A DNA stretch of 64,000 nucleotides from Gulosibacter sp. 10 (GTDB taxonomy: Bacteria > Actinomycetota > Actinomycetes > Actinomycetales > Microbacteriaceae), in assembly GCF_900163695.1 (NCBI RefSeq), contig NZ_FUIC01000022.1:27971-91970 (forward strand), in the 5' to 3' direction. The translations under genes were made by a program, and so were the position numbers. How positions within the stretch are numbered: the first letter of the stretch is position 1; every line of letters begins with the position of its first letter. Positions 1 through 8,585 of this stretch are shown here, piece by piece. Under the pieces are notes generated by a model. It had not been told where the DNA came from. It was given only the letters and a program-made list of their open reading frames with translations, and searched no databases.

Positions 1-218
1 TACCACTGCACCGCGCCGTTCGGGGCGCCGAGGGACTCGCGGATCCCGGCCACGGTGAAGTTCACCGTGCTCTGATCCAGCAGCGTCCCCAGGCCCGCGC
101 CGAGACAGGCGAGCAGCACGAGCCGGCGACGGCCGCTCGGCGGCGGGCGCCCCTCGGAGCCGGGGGCCTCGGCGGCGCGGCAGCCGTCCTCGGCCGCCGC
201 GCCGTCCAGGCGGGTCAC
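1..218 (-). CDS. MFS drug-exporter-like transporter, N-terminal fragment (runs off window)
   Basis: Only the first 72 codons are present; the gene continues beyond the left edge. The reading frame starts at a GTG whose last bases overlap the TGA stop of the upstream DUF1684 gene (GTGA), implying translational coupling. After about 35 polar, Arg/Pro-rich residues comes a hydrophobic helix (LVLLACLGAGLGTLLDQSTV) and then VNFTVAGIRESLGAPNGAVQWY-like sequence. This matches the first transmembrane helix and following loop of the 14-helix DHA2 (EmrB/QacA) family, where a V-D/N-x-A-L-P-x-I-x-x-x-L-x-W pattern is usual. The family exports drugs or metabolites by proton antiport in the cytoplasmic membrane. 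The substrate cannot be told from this fragment. Confidence 0.6.
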   Translation of the reverse strand, partial: MTRLDGAAAEDGCRAAEAPGSEGRPPPSGRRRLVLLACLGAGLGTLLDQSTVNFTVAGIRESLGAPNGAVQW

Positions 219-1093
219 GACACGACCGGCGCGGGAGCCTCCACGGTCTCGATGCCCTCGGCGGTGAGCCGTTCCGAGGGGCTGAGCTCGCCGGCTTCCA
301 CGGCGAAGGGGAGCCGGTTCTCGGCGGGCGGCAGCGGGCAGGTGGCGTGGTCGGTGTAGGCGCAGGGCAGGTTCACCGCCCGGGTGAAGTCGAGCACCGT
401 GCGCCCCTCCGCGTCCGGCGCGGGCACCGCGATGCTGCGGTTCGCGGCGTACGTGGTGACGCCGCTCGTCTCGTCGGTGAACAGCACCAGCAGCGTGCCC
501 GGCGCGTAGCCGTTGAAGGCCGTGAGCGTCGCCGGGGTGCCGTCCGGGGCCGTGAACTCGAGGACGCCCGGCGCCTCGTAGACGTGCTCGATGCCGGGCG
601 CCGCGGCGCCCACAGTGGTCGGCACCGGCTGCTCGTGCGGCACGAAGCGGGCCTCGCGGCGCCACTTCGCCAGCGGCGGGTAGGCCTCGGTGCCCTTGTA
701 GACGTCGAGGAACGACGCCTTCGGGTCCCGCGGCCGCACGATGTACCGGCCGCCTCGCCGCGCCACCTCGATGCGCACGTCGCCGTGGTCGAGGTCGACG
801 CCGGTGCGCTCCTCGAGGGGCCCCAGGGCGACGTCGCCGGTCAGCTCAGCGCCGTCTCGCGAGAGCCGCTCGCCCTCGGCGAGTTCGACCGCGGGGCCGC
901 CCGCGTCGGTCGCCGACCAGCGACCCGGGATGCCCTCGATCTCGATGGGCGTCTCGGCGAGCCAGTGCAGGCCGGTGACGGCGAGGAAGCCGTGCCGGTC
1001 CGCGCGGCGCTCCTCGTGCCCGCGATGCCATCGCTCCCAGTCCTCGGCGAAGCGGATCGGGCTGACTTCGGGCTGCGTGGTGTCGGTGCTCAT
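215..1093 (-). CDS. DUF1684 domain-containing protein
   Basis: A 292-residue soluble protein without signal peptide or membrane segments. It shows the hallmarks of DUF1684: an N-terminal FLAVTGLHWL block (about residues 37-46), a central RPRDPKASFLDVYKG block with a downstream aromatic/Arg patch (YPPLAKWRREARF), and a C-terminal DFTRAVNLPCAYTDHATC-PLPPAENRLP segment that in relatives reads DFNxAxNPPCAF...CPLPPxENRL. The conserved Cys residues lie in that last block. The biochemical role of the family is not known to me. It is the first gene of a two-gene unit with the exporter fragment to its left (4-base overlap). Confidence 0.85.
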   Translation of the reverse strand: MSTDTTQPEVSPIRFAEDWERWHRGHEERRADRHGFLAVTGLHWLAETPIEIEGIPGRWSATDAGGPAVELAEGERLSRDGAELTGDVALGPLEERTGVDLDHGDVRIEVARRGGRYIVRPRDPKASFLDVYKGTEAYPPLAKWRREARFVPHEQPVPTTVGAAAPGIEHVYEAPGVLEFTAPDGTPATLTAFNGYAPGTLLVLFTDETSGVTTYAANRSIAVPAPDAEGRTVLDFTRAVNLPCAYTDHATCPLPPAENRLPFAVEAGELSPSERLTAEGIETVEAPAPVVS

Positions 1094-1765
1094 GCGGGCA
1101 GCGTAGGACAGCGGCCCGGCGAGCGGCAGGGGTCGCCGTCATCGCCCGACGCGCGGCGTCACAGGAGGACACGGACTCGGGGCGCCATAGGCGCCATAGG
1201 AAGACACGGACACGCGACGGCGCGGGAAGATACGGACGCGCCGATGGATGCACGCGAGCCGGGACCGTGATGGGGCTGCTCCGGTGGCCCCGATGCCGCA
1301 GAAATACGGGTTCGGCGCCGCGGGAACACGGGTTCGGGATTTCGGGGCATCCGGGCTCGACAGGCCCGACACCGCGGGGACCCGAGCCGCAGGTCCGGAC
1401 CGGGCGCGAGTCACAGGCCCGAGTCACGGATTCACAGACCCGAGCCCGAGTCGCAGATCCAGGCCCGACAAACCCCGGGGACCCGGACTCCCGGGCCCGG
1501 CCGCTGCCGGAGCGAGCGGATCCGGGACGGATAGCCGCGCGATCGCGCATGACGCCTCCGCCGGGCTATTCGTCGCAATCGCGGCGACATCCGATCCAAA
1601 TCCGGCGCCATCCGCACGACCAGGCGCCACCCGCACGACCAGGCGGCGCCGACCGCACAGTCCGGTGCCATCCGGCCCGGGCCCGGCGCGACCCGCACGA
1701 CCAGGCGGCGCCGCCCGCATGACCCGGCCCCATCCGCCCGGTCCCATCCGCCGGTCCCGGCGGCG
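1094..1765. other. Intergenic stretch with degenerate direct repeats, no gene
   Basis: No reading frame here looks like a real protein; the open frames are Arg/Pro/Ala/Gly-rich products of high GC. The stretch holds short degenerate repeats: a motif like GGAAGACACGGAC about three times near 1161-1240, a doubled GGCGCCATA near 1180-1200, and a 23-base repeat (1629-1651 and 1691-1713, core CGCACGACCAGGCGGCGCC) with a related copy near 1611. I see no promoter, tRNA or strong terminator. Confidence 0.5.
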
Positions 1766-3529
1766 CTACCCGCCGGTGGCGGCCTCGATCAGGGTACGGA
1801 GGGTGCCGCTGAGCAGCTCGCTGTGCCGCTCGTCGATCGACTCCCCCGCCATGAGCAGGCCCAGCACGTAGAGGCCGGTGATCGCCTCGCTCCGCACCCG
1901 CGCGTCCATGTCCCCCGCGAGCGCCCGCACTGGCGGGCTCTGCAGGTTGAACACGATCCGGGGGCCGCGCGGCGTCGTGACGAACTCCTCCGCGAACCCG
2001 GCCCACGGGTCGGGCTCCTCGGCGTCCTCCACCTCGAAGCCGCCGGAGAGCCCGATGGCCAGCACGGGGATCGAATCCGGCTCGAAGGAGCGCAGCTCGA
2101 GGCCCATGCCGAGCCGGCTCAGCACGGGTTCGGCATGCGCGCGGATGCGCGCCGCCAGGTCGGAGTCCGCTCCGGAGGGATGGGGCAGCTCGCGCAGCAG
2201 CCCCTCGACCGAGAACGGCTCGAGGCCCCGGTAGCGGGTCCGATCCTCCTCTACGAGCCGCAGGATCTCGGCGCCGTAGACGTACCCTCCGTTGACGAGC
2301 ACCGTGCCGCGGGCGCGCATGAGCGGCGCGAAGGCGGAGAAGGCCGCCATGCCGGTGACGTACTGCGCGCCGCCGCGGGTGCGGAAGATCCGGTGCAGCG
2401 TCAACGGCCCCTCGCTGGTCTCCCAGCGCAGGTGCCGCACCACGAAGTCGAGCATCTCGCGGTCGTGCACGGCCATGGCCAGCAGGCCCTTGTCGTGCAC
2501 CTCGAGGAAGCGCGCGAACGCGAGCGGGTCCCGCTCGGCCAGCCGCTCGATCTGCGCCCGGATCTGCACGCCGATCTGCTCGCGCACCTGACCGAGCAGC
2601 TCGCCGTCCTGCAGCGATTCGCGCGAGGCCGTGAGCCCGAGCTCTCCCGCCTCGACCGCGAGCTGCACGAAGAACGCCCAGTGCGGCGTGAGCTGGGTGT
2701 TGTCCGCGGCCACGAACATGCCGTGCGAATGCACGACGTCGCCGCGGCGATTGCCCACGCGCCCGGGGCTGTCGGCGATGTACGCGACGCCCCGCACCCC
2801 CGCCGCCTGCACCTCGACGGGCAGCACCGCGAGCGGCGTGAAGCCGAGCTGCTGCCGGCACCACCAGGCGGCGGACTCCTCGTCCATGGCCCAGGGCGGC
2901 GTGCGGGTGCTCACGAGGCTGCGCTCCGGGGTTCCGGCGGCGCGCAGGACCACGGGCAGGTCGATCAGGCTCGCGAACTGCTCGGCGAGCAGGTGCACGC
3001 GCTGATAGCCCACCCACTCGCGATCGTCTACGCGGGCGCGCACCCGCACCTCGGTGCCCGGCCGGTCGAGGGGCTGCTCGGCGCGGCGGACCGTGTAGGT
3101 GCCGTCGGCGCTGCCGAGCCAGGTGACGGTCGGCGCATCCTCGCCGCGCGCGCTGCGGGAGCGCACCTCGATCTCGTCGGCGATGAGGAAGCAGGAGAGC
3201 AGGCCGATGCCGAACTGGCCGAGGTACTGGCGCCGGGCCGCGAGGAACTCGCCCCGCTTGCTCGAGGCGCCGATGGTCGCGAGCAGCGAGCGCATCTCGT
3301 CCTCGGAGAGGCCGATGCCCTCGTCGCGCACGATCACCTCGCCGCCGTACTGGTCGACTTCGATCTCGATCCCGATCGGGGCGGTCGGGTCGAGCGCGCG
3401 ACGCGCGACCACGGCATCGCGGGCGTTCTGGATGAGTTCGCGCAGGTACACGCGCGGGCTCGAATAGAGATGATGCGAGAGGATCTCCACGATCCCGCGC
3501 AGGTTGACCTGGAAGTTCTCCCTCGTCAT
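1766..3529 (-). CDS. HSP90-family ATPase (HtpG-like chaperone)
   Basis: 587 residues, slightly shorter than E. coli HtpG. The N-terminal GHKL ATPase domain is complete: YLRELIQNARDA (ATP/Mg-binding Glu-Asn helix, about 28-39), VRDEGIGLS (G1 loop), GQFGIGLLSCFLIAD (ATP lid, G2) and DRPGTEVRVR (G3). A middle domain follows, and the C-terminus has a RIVFNLQSPPVRAL segment of the kind seen in HtpG C-terminal domains. It should be a cytoplasmic ATP-driven protein-folding clamp; it is an outlier of the family rather than canonical HtpG, so I leave the symbol blank. Its start lies 15 bases after the stop of the upstream helical-repeat gene, so the two form an operon; the partner is a candidate co-chaperone (inference). 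Confidence 0.85.
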   Translation of the reverse strand: MTRENFQVNLRGIVEILSHHLYSSPRVYLRELIQNARDAVVARRALDPTAPIGIEIEVDQYGGEVIVRDEGIGLSEDEMRSLLATIGASSKRGEFLAARRQYLGQFGIGLLSCFLIADEIEVRSRSARGEDAPTVTWLGSADGTYTVRRAEQPLDRPGTEVRVRARVDDREWVGYQRVHLLAEQFASLIDLPVVLRAAGTPERSLVSTRTPPWAMDEESAAWWCRQQLGFTPLAVLPVEVQAAGVRGVAYIADSPGRVGNRRGDVVHSHGMFVAADNTQLTPHWAFFVQLAVEAGELGLTASRESLQDGELLGQVREQIGVQIRAQIERLAERDPLAFARFLEVHDKGLLAMAVHDREMLDFVVRHLRWETSEGPLTLHRIFRTRGGAQYVTGMAAFSAFAPLMRARGTVLVNGGYVYGAEILRLVEEDRTRYRGLEPFSVEGLLRELPHPSGADSDLAARIRAHAEPVLSRLGMGLELRSFEPDSIPVLAIGLSGGFEVEDAEEPDPWAGFAEEFVTTPRGPRIVFNLQSPPVRALAGDMDARVRSEAITGLYVLGLLMAGESIDERHSELLSGTLRTLIEAATGG

Positions 3530-3544
3530 GCTCGGCCCCTCCGC

Positions 3545-5758
3545 TCAGCCGACCCCGCCGCGGAACCAGCGGTTGCGCAGCAGCGTGCTCCAGTGCGAGT
3601 TCTCGTTGCGCTCGTCGAGCCGGCCGGCGACCCGCAGCGCAGTGTCGCGCAGCTCGGGGCCGCGGGGATCGTCGGGCGCGAGGGCGAGCAGGGCGCTCGC
3701 CGCCGTGGCCGTGGACTGGAGGTCGGAGCCCGACTCGGCGTCGGCCTCCTCGATCACCTTGTCGACGAGCCAGAGGATGTCCGCGCCGCGGCTCGCCACG
3801 GCCTCGAGCACGACCCAGTGGGGCACGAAGGCGAGCGCCTCGAGATCACGGTCCACCTCCTCGAGCAGCGCGAGCATGCGACCGGCGGCCTCGGGGTCGC
3901 CCGCGGAGTTGCGCATCCAGCACAGCCATGCGGTGGCCGAGCGCTGCTGCTCGAGATCGCCGACCTGGGCGACCCACTCGGCCACCTGCCTCGCGAAGTC
4001 GAGGGCGTAGGGCGCGGTGAGCCGGATCATCCCGAGCTCCACCGTGACGCGGTCGAGGCGGTCCTCCTCCTCGCCGAGCCGATCGATGAGCGTGCGGATC
4101 AGCTGCTGCAGCTCCTGGCCGTCGCCGAGGTGCGCCGCGACCTCCGCGCGGGCCTGGTAGAGCGGCGTGACCGGCGCGCCGGTCTGCTCGCGGACCGCCG
4201 CCTCGGTGCGCATCACGGCGTCGATGCGGTCCCACGAGATGGCGGGCTCGGCGACCATGATCTGGACCACCGTGGCGTAGAGCCCCTCGGCGGCGCGGCG
4301 CATGCCCTCGTCGAGCCAGCGGTAGTTGGCGAGCAGCTCGGCCTGCGCCCGCTCGTAGCCGTCGGCGAAGCCGATCGGATCCTCGTCCTGGCCGGCCTTG
4401 AGGCCGCGCATGAGCCGCGCGCCGAAGCGCGCGAGGGGGAAGCGGAGCTGCTCGCCCCGCGCGTAGATGCGCTCCTCGAGCGCGTCCGCCTCCTCGGGGG
4501 TCTCGGCCTCGAGGATCGCGATGGCGGCCTCGTGGCCGATCTCGACGTAGCGGTCCTTGATCCCGATCGGCGGGTTGTCGATGTTCACCGCCTCGACGCG
4601 CTGCAGCCAGCCGGCGGCGAGGATGTACTCGGCGCGGTCCTCGCGGTCCGACCAGATCGCCGGGTCGTCCACCGCGGCCGGGCGCGGCCCCGGGGGCAGC
4701 CCCTGCCACCAGAAGTCCTGGAGCAGGCGGCCGTGCACATCCGTGCCGCCTCGCCGGTCCTGCGCCTCGACCGCCTGCTCGACGAGCGCCTGGAGCAGCC
4801 GCCCCTCCTCGCCCTCGGGGTCGGCGAGGATCCGGCTGCGCGCGGTCGCGGCCACGTGCTCCCAGTCGCGGAAGTCGAACTCCTCGTTCTCCAGGCCGAA
4901 GTCCACGGCCACGAGCGCGGCCTCGGGCCGGTTCTCGAGCACAGGGATGAGGTCGTGCAGGACCGCGGTGCGGGCCAGCTCCTCGGCGTCGAACGCCTCG
5001 AGCAGCTGGTCGGCGATCGCATCGGCGTCGTGACGGCGGCCGGTGCGGGCGTAGAGGGCGCCGAGCAGCGCGCGGAGCTGGATCTCGGGCCGCTCGGGGT
5101 CGATGCGGCGCGGGTCGAGCCCGAAGCCGGCGAAGCGCTGCTCGAGGAGCGATGCCGCGCCGGCCGGGTCGAATCGGGCGACGAGGGGGATCTCGATCTG
5201 CACGACCGAGGGCTCGTCGGTGCGCCACTCCTCGCTCCCCTCGGCCTGCCAGCGGTTCATCCACTCGAAGGTGGCCTGCGCATCGCCGGCCGCCTCCGCG
5301 GCCATCGCCCGGGCGAGGTAGATGCCGGCGATGTCGCCGCCGAAGCGGCGGGTGGCCTCTTCTACGAGGTCGGTCATCTGCTGCATCTTCGCGAGCGGGA
5401 TGTCCGGGTCCTCGACCATGCTGTCGACGATCATGTACACCTGCCCGAGGAAGCGCTGCACGTTCGGCGGGGCGATGTACTCGCCCTGGCGGTGGATGAG
5501 CTGCATCAGCCGCACGTAGGCCTCGACGGCCTCGGCCGTCATGCCCGCCATCGCGTAGGTGGTGGACTGCCCGAAGCGGGCGGAGGCCGCCAGGTGCGGG
5601 AACTCCGCGCGCTCGCAGTCCTCGATGAACTCGTCCCAGGCCTCGATCTTGCGGAGGTCGTCGGGCAGGTCCCAGATCTCGTCGCTGCGCTCGAACAGCG
5701 CGCCGATGCGCTCCTGCTGTTCGCCCTCGAGGTGCTCGACATCGGAGTAGCTGATCAT
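3545..5758 (-). CDS. Large TPR-like helical-repeat protein, partner of HSP90-like gene
   Basis: A 737-residue, acidic, Ala/Glu/Leu-rich protein with no signal peptide, membrane helix or catalytic motif that I recognise. The sequence is built of amphipathic helix pairs (for example GMTAEAVEAYVRLMQLIHR, ALLGALYARTGRRHDADAIA), as in tetratricopeptide-type solenoids, but without strong TPR consensus. It is the promoter-proximal gene of a two-gene unit ending with the HSP90-like ATPase 15 bases downstream. TPR proteins are well-known HSP90 co-chaperones in eukaryotes; a similar scaffold or substrate-recruiting role is inference from adjacency. The first Met (MISYSDVEHLEGEQQ) is the natural start. 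Confidence 0.6.
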   Translation of the reverse strand: MISYSDVEHLEGEQQERIGALFERSDEIWDLPDDLRKIEAWDEFIEDCERAEFPHLAASARFGQSTTYAMAGMTAEAVEAYVRLMQLIHRQGEYIAPPNVQRFLGQVYMIVDSMVEDPDIPLAKMQQMTDLVEEATRRFGGDIAGIYLARAMAAEAAGDAQATFEWMNRWQAEGSEEWRTDEPSVVQIEIPLVARFDPAGAASLLEQRFAGFGLDPRRIDPERPEIQLRALLGALYARTGRRHDADAIADQLLEAFDAEELARTAVLHDLIPVLENRPEAALVAVDFGLENEEFDFRDWEHVAATARSRILADPEGEEGRLLQALVEQAVEAQDRRGGTDVHGRLLQDFWWQGLPPGPRPAAVDDPAIWSDREDRAEYILAAGWLQRVEAVNIDNPPIGIKDRYVEIGHEAAIAILEAETPEEADALEERIYARGEQLRFPLARFGARLMRGLKAGQDEDPIGFADGYERAQAELLANYRWLDEGMRRAAEGLYATVVQIMVAEPAISWDRIDAVMRTEAAVREQTGAPVTPLYQARAEVAAHLGDGQELQQLIRTLIDRLGEEEDRLDRVTVELGMIRLTAPYALDFARQVAEWVAQVGDLEQQRSATAWLCWMRNSAGDPEAAGRMLALLEEVDRDLEALAFVPHWVVLEAVASRGADILWLVDKVIEEADAESGSDLQSTATAASALLALAPDDPRGPELRDTALRVAGRLDERNENSHWSTLLRNRWFRGGVG

Positions 5759-5904
5759 GTGCGGGCCTCTTCCCCTGCCGGGCGTGCCGCCGCGGCATCA
5801 TTGCTGGATCGTGTCGGGGGTCGACGGGGATCAAGGCTACCGGGCGCGGGCCCGCGTTCGGTGGGTGCGGCGCAGACCGGCCCGGATGTCCGACGACAGT
5901 TGCA

Positions 5905-5961
5905 GGATGCGTCGCACTTCGTCGTTATGCGCGAGCCGTAACCGCGATCTGCGACGCATCC
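5905..5961. repeat. Dispersed hairpin element, family 1, copy 1
   Basis: A perfect 12-bp inverted repeat (GGATGCGTCGCA at 5905-5916, complement at 5950-5961) flanks a loop with TTCGTCGTTATG and TAACCGC. A second copy with the same outer stem core (GATGCGTCG) and the same two loop motifs lies at 21804-21862 beside oriC. Here it sits in the 244-bp gap upstream of the helical-repeat gene, where the gene to its left reads away from it and the dehydrogenase to its right ends toward it, so it could also terminate that transcript. Confidence 0.7.
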
Positions 5962-6002
5962 GCCGACGACGCGCCGAACAGTTCGTCGCCTGAGCGCGGC
6001 GG

Positions 6003-6833
6003 CTACTCCTCGATGTCGGTGGATGCGCCGAGCTCGCGCCACTCCTCGAGCGAGGCGAGGCGGGCCTCGGCCGTCTCCCGATACGACCGCACCGCGTCCG
6101 AGCCGAGCACGAACAGCGCCGGTGCCCGGCCGCTGTCCACGACCTCGATGATCGCCGCGGCGGCCTTCGCCGGATCGCCCGGCTGGGTGCCGTGCGTCGT
6201 GTCCCGCTCGCGCCGGCGCGGACCGGCCGTGTCGGCGTAGTCGTCGATGACGCGCTCGGACTGCTGGAGCGAGCGCCCCGCGAAGTCGGTGCGGAAGCCG
6301 CCCGGCTCGATGGCGAACGCGGTGATGCCGAGCGGTTCGACCTCCTTGCGCAGCGCGCCCGTGATGCCCTCCATCGCGGCCTTCACCGCGGAGTAGTGGC
6401 CCGAGCCCGCGAGGGTCAGCTGCGCGCCGATCGAGGAGATGTTCGCGATCGTGCCCGAACGGCGCTCGCGCATGCCGGGGAGCACGGCCTGGATGAGCGC
6501 GACGGCGCCGAAGACGTGGGTGTCGAAGAGCCTGCGCGCATCCTCCTCGGAGGCCTCCTCGATCGCGGCCCGGTAGCCGTAGCCCGCGTTGTTCACGAGC
6601 ACGTCGATGGCGCCGAAGCGCTCGACGCCCCGCTCGACCGCCTCGGCGCGCTGCCGCGCATCCGTCACGTCGAGCGCCACGGGCAGCGCGAATTCGGGGT
6701 AGCGGTCCGCGAGGGCGCGGATGTCCTCGATCCGTCGGGCGGTCACGACCGCGTTGTCGCCGTGTTCGAGCACGGCCTGCGCCAGCGCCCTGCCGAGGCC
6801 GGTCGAGCAGCCGGTGATCAGCCAAGTCTTCAT
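6003..6833 (-). CDS. Short-chain dehydrogenase/reductase (SDR)
   Basis: A 276-residue classical SDR. Visible motifs: TGCSTGLG (nucleotide-binding TGxxxGxG, residues 8-15), NNAG (about 81-84), a catalytic Ser in ANISSIGA, and YSAVK (YxxxK), followed by IEPGGFRTDF. Such enzymes reduce ketones or oxidise alcohols with NAD(P)H; the substrate is not predictable. An open frame continues upstream, but a GGAGGA ribosome-binding site lies 5 bases before the ATG at 6833 and the protein starts there with MKTWLITG. The gene stands alone; a long hairpin lies upstream at 6967-7037. Confidence 0.9.
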   Translation of the reverse strand: MKTWLITGCSTGLGRALAQAVLEHGDNAVVTARRIEDIRALADRYPEFALPVALDVTDARQRAEAVERGVERFGAIDVLVNNAGYGYRAAIEEASEEDARRLFDTHVFGAVALIQAVLPGMRERRSGTIANISSIGAQLTLAGSGHYSAVKAAMEGITGALRKEVEPLGITAFAIEPGGFRTDFAGRSLQQSERVIDDYADTAGPRRRERDTTHGTQPGDPAKAAAAIIEVVDSGRAPALFVLGSDAVRSYRETAEARLASLEEWRELGASTDIEE

Positions 6834-6966
6834 CGCGTCGTCCTCCATGCGTCGTCTTCGGCGTGCGCTGCCATTCAAGCAGCCGAGAATCGGCGCCGCT
6901 GGCAGCCGGATTCGCACCCCGACGTCCACTGGCTGCGAGATCGGTGCGCGAGGCTCGCCCCCGGCT

Positions 6967-7037
6967 GCCGTTCCGGATGCGAATAGCGTTCAGAACCCGA
7001 ATATACGAGTGCGGAGGCTATTCGCATCAGGAACGGC
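6967..7037. repeat. Dispersed hairpin element, family 2, copy 1 (probable terminator)
   Basis: A 21-bp inverted repeat with one mismatch: left arm 6967-6987 (GCCGTTCCGGATGCGAATAG...), right arm 7017-7037. The right arm contains the stop codon of the membrane-protein gene at 7027, so the element probably forms that gene's transcription terminator. The arm sequence GTTCCGGATGCGAATAG recurs in the hairpin at 9397-9471, and both loops contain CAGAACC. No T-tract follows, as is common in actinobacterial terminators. Confidence 0.75.
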
Positions 7038-7968
7038 GCTCCGCACGGGACGCCCGCCGCGGCCGCTGCTCGTGCCGGTTCAGCAGCGCCGCGACGATGC
7101 CCATCACGACCAGCCCGGCGCCGGCGGCGATCGTCCAGAGCATCACGGGCGCGTCCGAAGCCGGGCCGTCGAACAGCGTGCCGCCGCCGATGCCGAAGAG
7201 GAAGACCTCGCCGAGGAGCGGGAGGATGGCGATCAGCGCGCCCATCGGGACCGACTTGATCATGATCAGCACGGTGGCCGTGCACCACGTCATCGACGCC
7301 AGCAGGAACATCGCCGCCGCGAGCAGCGCCCGGCCGTCGCCGTTCAGCTCGGCGGCCACGGTGCCGGGGGCGCCGCGCGGGCCGAGGATGACGGGCCACA
7401 GGAGCATCCCGAGCGTGTAGAGCGCGGTGGTGAGCGGCACGCCGACGAGCATCAGGCTCGCCAGCCCCCGATCGCGGAAGCCCGTGTCGTGCCGGCTCGT
7501 CGACACCAGCAGGAACGGCGTCATGAGGCCGATGACCCCGACGAGGATGCCGGCGAGCAGCGAGTCCGCGTAGACCAGATCGCCGTTGTTCGCCCGCAGC
7601 CCGCTGAACCGCCCCACGGCCAGGATGACCGTCCAGATCACGACGCCGGTCGCGGCGTAGGCCGCCACGCGCCGAAGGTCGGCGCCCCATGAGGGCACAC
7701 GGTCGGCGGGGCCGGAGGGCCGGTGCTCGGGCGCCGAAGGCTCGGGGCTCGGCTCGGGGCTCGGCTCGGCGGGACGGGGCTGCGCAGGAGGGGGCTGATC
7801 CGGGCGAAGCTGCGCCGGCCCGTATTGCTGTGACGGCGCGGTCCCGTGTCCGTGCGGCTGCACCGGCCCATGTCCTTGCGGCCGCACCGGCAGCGGGTCG
7901 TCGATCGGCGGCAGCGGCGGCATCCCCGCCGACGGGCGCGGCGGCCCGGGCTCGTTCGTCCAGCTCAT
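7027..7968 (-). CDS. Membrane protein with proline-rich N-terminal tail
   Basis: 313 residues in two parts. Residues 1-95 are Pro/His/Gln/Glu-rich and disordered (including a PSPEPSPEPS run), presumably cytoplasmic. Residues about 100-300 form roughly six hydrophobic helices, among them AAYAATGVVIWTVILAVG, LLAGILVGVIGLMTPFLL, AMFLLASMTWCTATVLIMI and VMLWTIAAGAGLVVMGIVAA, and end in a basic tail RHEQRPRRASRAERRS. I do not recognise a family or catalytic motif. The gene diverges from the MarR/SDR pair across a 104-bp gap; its stop lies in a hairpin arm. Confidence 0.7.
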   Translation of the reverse strand: MSWTNEPGPPRPSAGMPPLPPIDDPLPVRPQGHGPVQPHGHGTAPSQQYGPAQLRPDQPPPAQPRPAEPSPEPSPEPSAPEHRPSGPADRVPSWGADLRRVAAYAATGVVIWTVILAVGRFSGLRANNGDLVYADSLLAGILVGVIGLMTPFLLVSTSRHDTGFRDRGLASLMLVGVPLTTALYTLGMLLWPVILGPRGAPGTVAAELNGDGRALLAAAMFLLASMTWCTATVLIMIKSVPMGALIAILPLLGEVFLFGIGGGTLFDGPASDAPVMLWTIAAGAGLVVMGIVAALLNRHEQRPRRASRAERRS

Positions 7969-8036
7969 CCCACCATCATGACGCCGCTTGCTCCCCGCGC
8001 GGTCAGGGTTCGAGGCTGCGAATCCGCCGATAACTA

Positions 8037-8051
8037 ATTGCCTCGGGCAAT
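8037..8051. promoter_or_regulatory. Candidate MarR operator
   Basis: ATTGCC-TCG-GGCAAT, a 6-bp inverted repeat centred about 29 bases before the MarR start codon and within the 104-bp divergent gap to the membrane-protein gene. MarR proteins usually autoregulate through such palindromes. The assignment is by position and symmetry only. Confidence 0.45.
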
Positions 8052-8072
8052 CATCTGGGCGATGCTGGGCGC

Positions 8073-8576
8073 ATGGAGCACAGCGAAGTGTCGCCCCGGA
8101 CGGGCCGGTCTGAGCAGATCGCGCCGCTGCTGACGGCGATCGTCGAGCTGATCGGCACCTGGAGCCGCGTCGACGTCCAGGCGCAGGTCGCGCGGGAAGC
8201 CGGCCTGCAGATCGCCGACAGCGATGTGCGCGCGCTCTACACGCTCGGCTCGCTCGACGCGCCTACGCCGCCGAGCGTCCTCGCCGCATCGCTCGACGTC
8301 TCCCGCCCCACGATGAGCAAGATGCTCGGCCGCATGAATGCGGCCGGGCTCATCCGGCGCATCGCCAGCGAGGCCGACGGCCGCTCGGCATCGGTGCTGC
8401 TCTCGCCCGAGGGCCGCGCGGTGTTCGATCGACTCGACCGCGCCGGCATCGAGCTCGTCGACGAGGCGACCCGCGATCTCGACGCCGCCGAGCTCGCCGA
8501 GATGACCACCGCGCTGCGGCGGCTGACCGGACGCTTCACCGAGAAGACCCCAGACGACACCACTCGACACGATTAG
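8073..8576 (+). CDS. MarR-family transcriptional regulator
   Basis: 167 residues with a winged-helix DNA-binding domain: PPSVLAASLDVSRPTMSKMLGRMNAAGLIRR (about 68-98) is the helix-turn-helix and start of the wing, followed by DGRSASVLLSPEGRAVFDRL, the typical MarR wing and dimerisation segment. It is the first gene of a two-gene unit with the SDR that starts 9 bases after its stop. A palindrome at 8037-8051 upstream is a likely autoregulatory operator. It probably represses the SDR gene in the absence of a small aromatic or phenolic ligand (family behaviour; ligand unknown). Confidence 0.9.
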   Translation: MEHSEVSPRTGRSEQIAPLLTAIVELIGTWSRVDVQAQVAREAGLQIADSDVRALYTLGSLDAPTPPSVLAASLDVSRPTMSKMLGRMNAAGLIRRIASEADGRSASVLLSPEGRAVFDRLDRAGIELVDEATRDLDAAELAEMTTALRRLTGRFTEKTPDDTTRHD

Positions 8577-8585
8577 GAGCATGAC

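Noticed and set aside
1094..1765. Genes in the left intergenic stretch
   Set aside because: All frames are Arg/Pro/Gly/Ala-rich with no motif, and they contradict one another on both strands.
6905..6973. tRNA-like segment on the minus strand (GGCAGCC ... GCGAATCC ... GGCTGCC)
   Set aside because: The outer 7 bases pair, but the total is about 69 nt, the T-stem has only two pairs and no proper anticodon arm forms; part of it belongs to the hairpin at 6967-7037.
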